DNA of 64,000 nucleotides, taken from Pholis gunnellus. Its lineage: Eukaryota > Chordata > Actinopteri > Perciformes > Pholidae. The stretch spans positions 1,149,001 to 1,213,000 of the forward strand of contig OU342824.1 in the NCBI GenBank assembly GCA_910591455.2. Direction: 5' to 3'. Each line of letters begins with the position of its first letter. Within the stretch, counting starts at the first letter, position 1. The position numbers were made by a program, and so were the translations under genes. A model generated the notes under the pieces. It did no database searches. It was not told where the DNA came from and was given only the letters and a program-made list of their open reading frames with translations. Shown here piece after piece: positions 59,981 through 64,000 of the stretch.

Positions 59981-61248
59981 AAGACATCTAGCTGTGCTGT
60001 TGGATCTTCTGCCTCCAACAATACAAGGGGTAGATATGTAAGAGATGGTAGTGCTGGAGGGATCTTGAAGTACCGAATGTTGATGCGACCAACAGCAGCA
60101 ATGTCTGCAGCGGTCACATTTGCTTTAGGAATATGCTTCTTGGCTCGTGTTCCTGGCGTGAATGCAGCAATTATACCCATTCCATGGAAAGTACCTGTAC
60201 CATCAACAGTGGCTAGATTGTGATCCACATTGTCAGCAATATATTGCATAGTATGTTCTGATGTGAACCCAGGAATGTCAATACCTTGGGTAACTGCTGC
60301 ATTCCGTTCGTACCTCTTCACCTCCGTGTATGAGCATGAGAAGCCATGCCCATGAAGTGTGTCTATCAAGAAGCGTGACGCAAAATGGTGGTGCATTTGC
60401 ACCCCTAGGCCTATCTGTAGAGGCGCTAGTATGGCTCTTGGCCGTATTGCTTGCATGATACACTGACCAATCGAAGCAAGCTTCACATCAATATTTTTCC
60501 CAGCAAACATTGTCCTCAACAGTACTTGTAGTGACTTCGGAATATAGTTCAGAGCACGTTCTTCACTTTCCATATCTTCCATTTCTGGGTAGAAATCACA
60601 TGAGATGTCCATAGATTTGACGTCACTCTCAATGAGTTTTGCAGCAGTTTCAACGATGCTATGTTTCTCGTCTTCAGCATTTTCAGCTTTACATTGCTTA
60701 TGAAATGCATGCAGGATGGAACTTGCAGTGTCACACAATGTCGCAACACAGTCTTTTGCACCACGTGCTGTCATTAGAACTCTGTCACTAAAATGTTTCT
60801 TTATTTTAATTTTCATGTATTTGGCACTGTACGGATCCTGCTCTGTGTCTACGAGATCCTCAGTCATTTTCGTAACAAGTTCACTGATGGTAGCTTGTCC
60901 CTCGTCATTGTCTTCTAAGAATTGTGCGACTTTCAGGAATGCTGCTGCTTGCTTGGTCTCAGGTCTTCCACATTTGAACCTTTTTGTTGTGTCTGCGGTG
61001 TCAGCAGATAATTTATTGGGAATATTCTTCCCCGTCCTGAAATTGACACTACACTGCTGGTGATATATTGCGTCTGCTGCATGCAGATCGTTCACAAATG
61101 CTATTCTGCCATACACCGCATCAGACCACTTGTCTTTCCTAGAATGACAAGCTTGAAGCACACTGGCTTGAAAGTCATGTGTTCTGACTGGAAACACATC
61201 AATGTCTCTCCGTTTAGCTGAACACGTACGGTACCTGACCCGCCGCAC
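59884..61248 (-). CDS. Large CXC gene, N-terminal frame (454 codons)
   Basis: This frame holds the N-terminal region and ends at a stop only because of a one-base shift. The peptide WAGMMQMLHHGQHPERP should continue into SVMFLPMIDLDPG, which is read in the next frame. The apparent start is GTG at 61248, so the true beginning is probably further upstream. Confidence 0.55.
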   Translation of the reverse strand: MRRVRYRTCSAKRRDIDVFPVRTHDFQASVLQACHSRKDKWSDAVYGRIAFVNDLHAADAIYHQQCSVNFRTGKNIPNKLSADTADTTKRFKCGRPETKQAAAFLKVAQFLEDNDEGQATISELVTKMTEDLVDTEQDPYSAKYMKIKIKKHFSDRVLMTARGAKDCVATLCDTASSILHAFHKQCKAENAEDEKHSIVETAAKLIESDVKSMDISCDFYPEMEDMESEERALNYIPKSLQVLLRTMFAGKNIDVKLASIGQCIMQAIRPRAILAPLQIGLGVQMHHHFASRFLIDTLHGHGFSCSYTEVKRYERNAAVTQGIDIPGFTSEHTMQYIADNVDHNLATVDGTGTFHGMGIIAAFTPGTRAKKHIPKANVTAADIAAVGRINIRYFKIPPALPSLTYLPLVLLEAEDPTAQLDVLWKSSLLLHSPRPAWAGMMQMLHHGQHPERPQ

Positions 61249-61859
61249 ACAACGAACACTTGCTGTTGTGTTGTGTTCGGATTTGAAGAGTATTTAAAGG
61301 TTAACACAAGATAAAATAGATATTGACAGTAATACAATTTCGAAGAGATGTTATTGAGAGCTGCTAACCTGTTGAAGGAAGTCTTAGCTAGCTAGCTAAC
61401 ATTATCACTATATCCGATTTTTTCAAGTCAAGTCAAAAATATTTCAGTCTTACCAGAATTACTGCAAGGTCAACGCTGTGGGTAGATTCGCAACTCCAAC
61501 TTGATGTATTCAAGATTTGCAGGTCCACTTGTGATTGGTAGTCTACAGTCGGTTGCTCCGATCCAATTGGTAGTCCACAGTCAAACTGACCAATTAGGAC
61601 GCGTAAATGTCTACAGTCACTGTAGACATTGCACGACTGTAGACTCGAGCTCTACCGTAAATATGTGTGGTATTTGTTATAAATGTATGTTGGTAAGAAG
61701 CTGTAGTTGGAGGGACTTAGGACCCAGGGGTATGTTAAGGAAACGGGAAGAGATGCCACCCAAACACAGCTGTTTACCACTCGCTGCCTGCTGGTCACTG
61801 GCCGGTTCTTGTGTTAAAAATGTCCGCTTAATAATAAAAAAAAAAACTGCGTTAACGTG

Positions 61860-61910
61860 CAATAAAATAATTGTCGGCGTTAATTAATTAATGCGTTAAC
61901 GCGATAATAA
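61860..61910. other. Palindromic AT-rich end-like sequence
   Basis: 'gcgttaattaattaatgcgt' followed by 'taacgcgataataa' forms an inverted word next to the shared hAT 3' region. It may be a small element end; nothing more can be said. Confidence 0.3.
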
Positions 61911-62153
61911 TTTTAATATATGTTTTACTGAATTGCCTGTGAGGATGACAAATATAAGATGTCCTGATGTGTTTGTCAAAGTGTAATTTACTGCTCTTTT
62001 TCGTGTTGGAATAAATGTTAAATATTTTACTCCAAAGTAGTAATGTGTTTTTGATACCTTGATTTTTTTGCATTAAATCATACTGGGATGTTTGCTGAAA
62101 TTGATTGGATGTGGCACAGCCCTACCTAGAACATGTTCCACCAGCCGCCACTG

Positions 62154-62197
62154 GTCCCAGAGGTTCTCATTTGGATTGAGGTCTGGGGAACGTGAAG
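62154..62197 (-). mobile_element. Tc1-like remnant, middle piece
   Basis: From GTCCCAGAGG to CTGGGGAACGTGAAG this continues the Tc1-like sequence that stops at 50192 and resumes again at 63683. It is the short piece between two hAT insertions. Confidence 0.75.
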
Positions 62198-63674
62198 CAG
62201 TGTTGCCAACTTAGCGACTTTCTCGCTAAGTCTGGTGACTTTCCAAACCCTCATAGCAACTTTTTTTGTCAGAAGCTACTAGTGACAAATCTAGCGACTT
62301 TTTCTGGTGTTGTTGGAGACTTTTCCTGTTCATGACCAGCCACAAAAGGTGTACTTTTCTGGTGTTTTGGAGACTCTGACGTGAAAGCACGGATCGTTCT
62401 TCGCCGTCCCAAAACACTCACAGGTAGCCAGTCTCACAGTAGCCCCTCGCGCAGCAGTCTGTTAGGAATTTAAGTTTTAAAGCGCTCCTAGCATGGATAT
62501 TATGTGTTAAAATATGTTTACTTGTAGAAGGTTTAAACTAAAGGAGTTACTGAATGTATTGTGCACTGTGAGAGAAACCAGAGAATTTATGACACCGCCA
62601 TTAAGTAATAAAAATCAGTGAGAGGGGGATGTTATTGAAAGGTTTCTGAGCACAGCCTTCAAGGAGGGAGGAATGGGTCAAGAAGATGGCCGACTGAAGT
62701 CCGAAGGGTTCGGCCAATCACTGAGCTGATCGATTGGCTGAGAAATGTGAAACATGATACTTTTGAGAGACTAAGCAGGGACAAAGGATCTTCGAATTGC
62801 AGAAGATCCTCAGACCTCCTCCTGGCCATGGGGCAGCCATACCTGTCTGTCGTGTGGCCCGAATGGGGCCTCATATTTCATGGAATATGATGTTTGTTTT
62901 ATCATTCATGGTGTACTTCAGTTTGCATTTGTTTTGGCTTCTGTTAAATATTAAATACTTTTGACTTTAACCTGAACCATTTGATTCCGGCCCTGCTTGC
63001 TGATGGAAGAAAGAGAGCAGGAGGGGGGGCTGCTTCTTCTCCTCAGTGGTCTGCTTCTCCTCTGTTTGAGAAACGTTTGTCTTCAGTCCCAGCTACATTC
63101 AGAGCAGAAGAGAAGACCCACACTCTCCGCGTTATGTTTTACAAAGACATAAAAACATAAAAGCCATAATGACTTAAATATATTTTATTGAATTTGAAAA
63201 TGGTATGAACATTCTGGAACTGTTGGAATTTATAATATAACCATATTTAATCATTGCAACCATTAAACGCTGTCCCCACTGCTATATCATAAAAATCATA
63301 GTTATCAATATTAATTCAACATTTACCACCTAGAACACAAAACATTGTGCTTATTGTCTTGGATACCTGGGCAAATGTCGTGGGAACAGACAGTTCTCGT
63401 GACAGTGTCGAGGTCCCCCTTAAACTCTGTCACCCAAACATGGCCTGTACAGTTTCAAGGTTCCCTAAAACCACAACAGAGGAACGCTCATTTGTAGTTC
63501 TAAGCATATTTAGGGTGTTTTTGACTCACTTTTTGTCTCTCCCATGACGTTATTCCTCTCTCCTACAGCCCCCATTACAATTATGCAAATTAGGCGATGA
63601 CGTCATTTAGCGACTCCTAGCGACTTTTAGGACAGCCAATAGCTACTTTCCTTACTGAGGAGTTGGCAACACTG
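62198..63674. mobile_element. hAT-like non-autonomous element inserted in the Tc1-like remnant
   Basis: The ends CAGTGTTGCCAACTTAGCGA and, in reverse, CAGTGTTGCCAACTCCTCAG, carry a perfect 8-bp duplication ACGTGAAG (62190-62197 and 63675-63682). The words 'gcgacttt' and 'agctact' recur near both ends. No intact transposase frame. Confidence 0.92.
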
Positions 63675-63682
63675 ACGTGAAG

Positions 63683-64000
63683 GCCAGTCAATGGCATCAA
63701 TGCCTTCGTCATCCAGGAACTGCCTACACTCTGTCCTGCACCAGGAGGAACCCAGGGCCCACTGCACCAGCTTAAGGTCTGACAATGGGTCTGAGGATAT
63801 CATCCAGTTTACCTAACAGCAGTCAGTTTACTGTTGGCTAGCACGTGGAGGTTCGTGCCACCCCCAATGCCTCCCCAGACTATCACTGACCCACCGCCAA
63901 AACAGTCATGCTGGATCATGTTGGGTCTCCAGACTCTTTCACGTCTGTCACATGTGCTAATTGCTAACCTGCTCTCATTTTTAAAAGAGAACGGGGCGCC
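63683..64000 (-). pseudogene. Tc1-like transposase remnant, cut by the window edge
   Basis: On the minus strand the sequence matches fish Tc1-like transposase genes. Landmarks are 'catcaatgccttcgtcatcc' (plus strand), 'gaggaacccagggcccactg', 'atcactgacccaccgccaaa' and 'tctttcacgtctgtcacatg'. Small indels break the frame. The remainder lies to the right of the window. Confidence 0.8.

Larger units (their letters stand above)
57094..61248 (-). pseudogene. Large PIN/FEN-like and CXC-domain gene of an uncharacterised, probably element-borne family
   Basis: Five minus-strand frames line up as one gene of about 1350 codons. In order: an N-terminal Cys/His region with DLHAADAIYHQQC; a conserved middle with FKIPPALPSLTYLPLVLLEA, SVMFLPMIDLDPGNTSCIYS and MVLRLGGFHMQMSFLGSIGH; and then TVLIGDDTDLLILLLHH. 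The last resembles the acidic core of PIN/FEN-like nucleases. Next come FVHAISGCDTTSRLFGLGKG and, near 57260-57110, CCSCKKDCTTRRCTC and CTNMCRECRGVSC, a CXC (tesmin/TSO1-like) DNA-binding pattern. Breaks: one-base shift near 59885-59900, TGA at 59164-59162, one-base shift at the A run 57771-57775, TAG at 57609-57607. Otherwise the frames are open and well kept, so inactivation is recent. A cysteine pair in another frame just upstream (61270-61250) hints at a missed first exon or a further shift. Function is not established. Confidence 0.65.
50193..62153. mobile_element. hAT-bounded segment of about 12 kb carrying nested elements
   Basis: The ends CAGTGGCGGCTGG (50193) and CCAGCCGCCACTG (62153) are inverted and match the family at 45644-47570. 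The perfect 8-bp duplication GTCCCAGA lies at 50185-50192 and 62154-62161, inside Tc1-like sequence that is continuous once the segment is removed. The 3' ~250 bp match the end of the smaller copy. The interior holds a Harbinger element with two LINE insertions, a 40-bp tandem repeat and two minus-strand genes not known from hAT elements. Confidence 0.88.

Overview
The window looks like teleost (ray-finned fish) nuclear DNA. It has a multi-exon vertebrate gene with GT-AG introns, many CA/GT microsatellites, fish-type tRNA-derived SINEs, L2- and RTE-like LINEs, and hAT, PIF/Harbinger and Tc1-like DNA transposons. The only host protein-coding gene I can support is ENPP7-like (alkaline sphingomyelinase, ectonucleotide pyrophosphatase/phosphodiesterase family 7). 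It occurs as two tandem copies on the minus strand in the first 10.6 kb. All family assignments come from reading motifs in the sequence; no database search was run.

Layout of 1-10.6 kb. The upstream copy (copy A) can be assembled as six exons with matching intron phases, from about 10.58 kb down to a stop at 4948-4950. It covers signal peptide, catalytic domain, membrane anchor and a short cytoplasmic tail. Exon 2 carries an in-frame TAG where the family has Trp, so copy A is probably being lost, unless this is a polymorphism or a base error. Copy B has only its first exon (2342-2069) here and runs off the left edge.

Layout of 10.6-38 kb. This is non-coding DNA with mobile elements. A 3.84-kb PIF/Harbinger element (15291-19131, CAG target duplication) holds a decayed transposase, a decayed Myb/SANT-like partner gene and a nested L2 LINE. 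Two bases beyond its right target duplication begins a 1.86-kb foldback element (19138-21000) with about 735-bp, nearly identical inverted arms. Then come L2 fragments, a hAT-like element (27404-28457), two 0.86-kb hAT-type MITE copies with perfect 8-bp target duplications (28697-29552, 31286-32143), SINEs and microsatellites.

Layout of 38-50 kb. Two 855-bp, apparently identical LTRs (38825-39679, 44180-45034) flank a 4.5-kb internal region with a tRNA-Lys-type primer binding site and a polypurine tract but no gag/pol reading frame, so it is a young non-autonomous LTR element. A third, solo LTR sits inside a 1.9-kb hAT element (45644-47570). A minisatellite of about 44 bp per unit lies at 48422-49293.

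Layout of 50-64 kb. This is a nested set of transposons. A Tc1-like remnant is split by an almost 12-kb hAT-bounded segment (50193-62153, perfect duplication GTCCCAGA) and by a second hAT (62198-63674, duplication ACGTGAAG). The 12-kb segment holds a Harbinger element, itself hit by two LINEs, and a minus-strand block. That block has a two-exon Cys-motif gene and a roughly 1350-codon gene with a PIN/FEN-like nuclease motif and a C-terminal CXC cysteine domain. The large gene is broken by two stop codons and two frameshifts. It is the least conventional coding content in the window.
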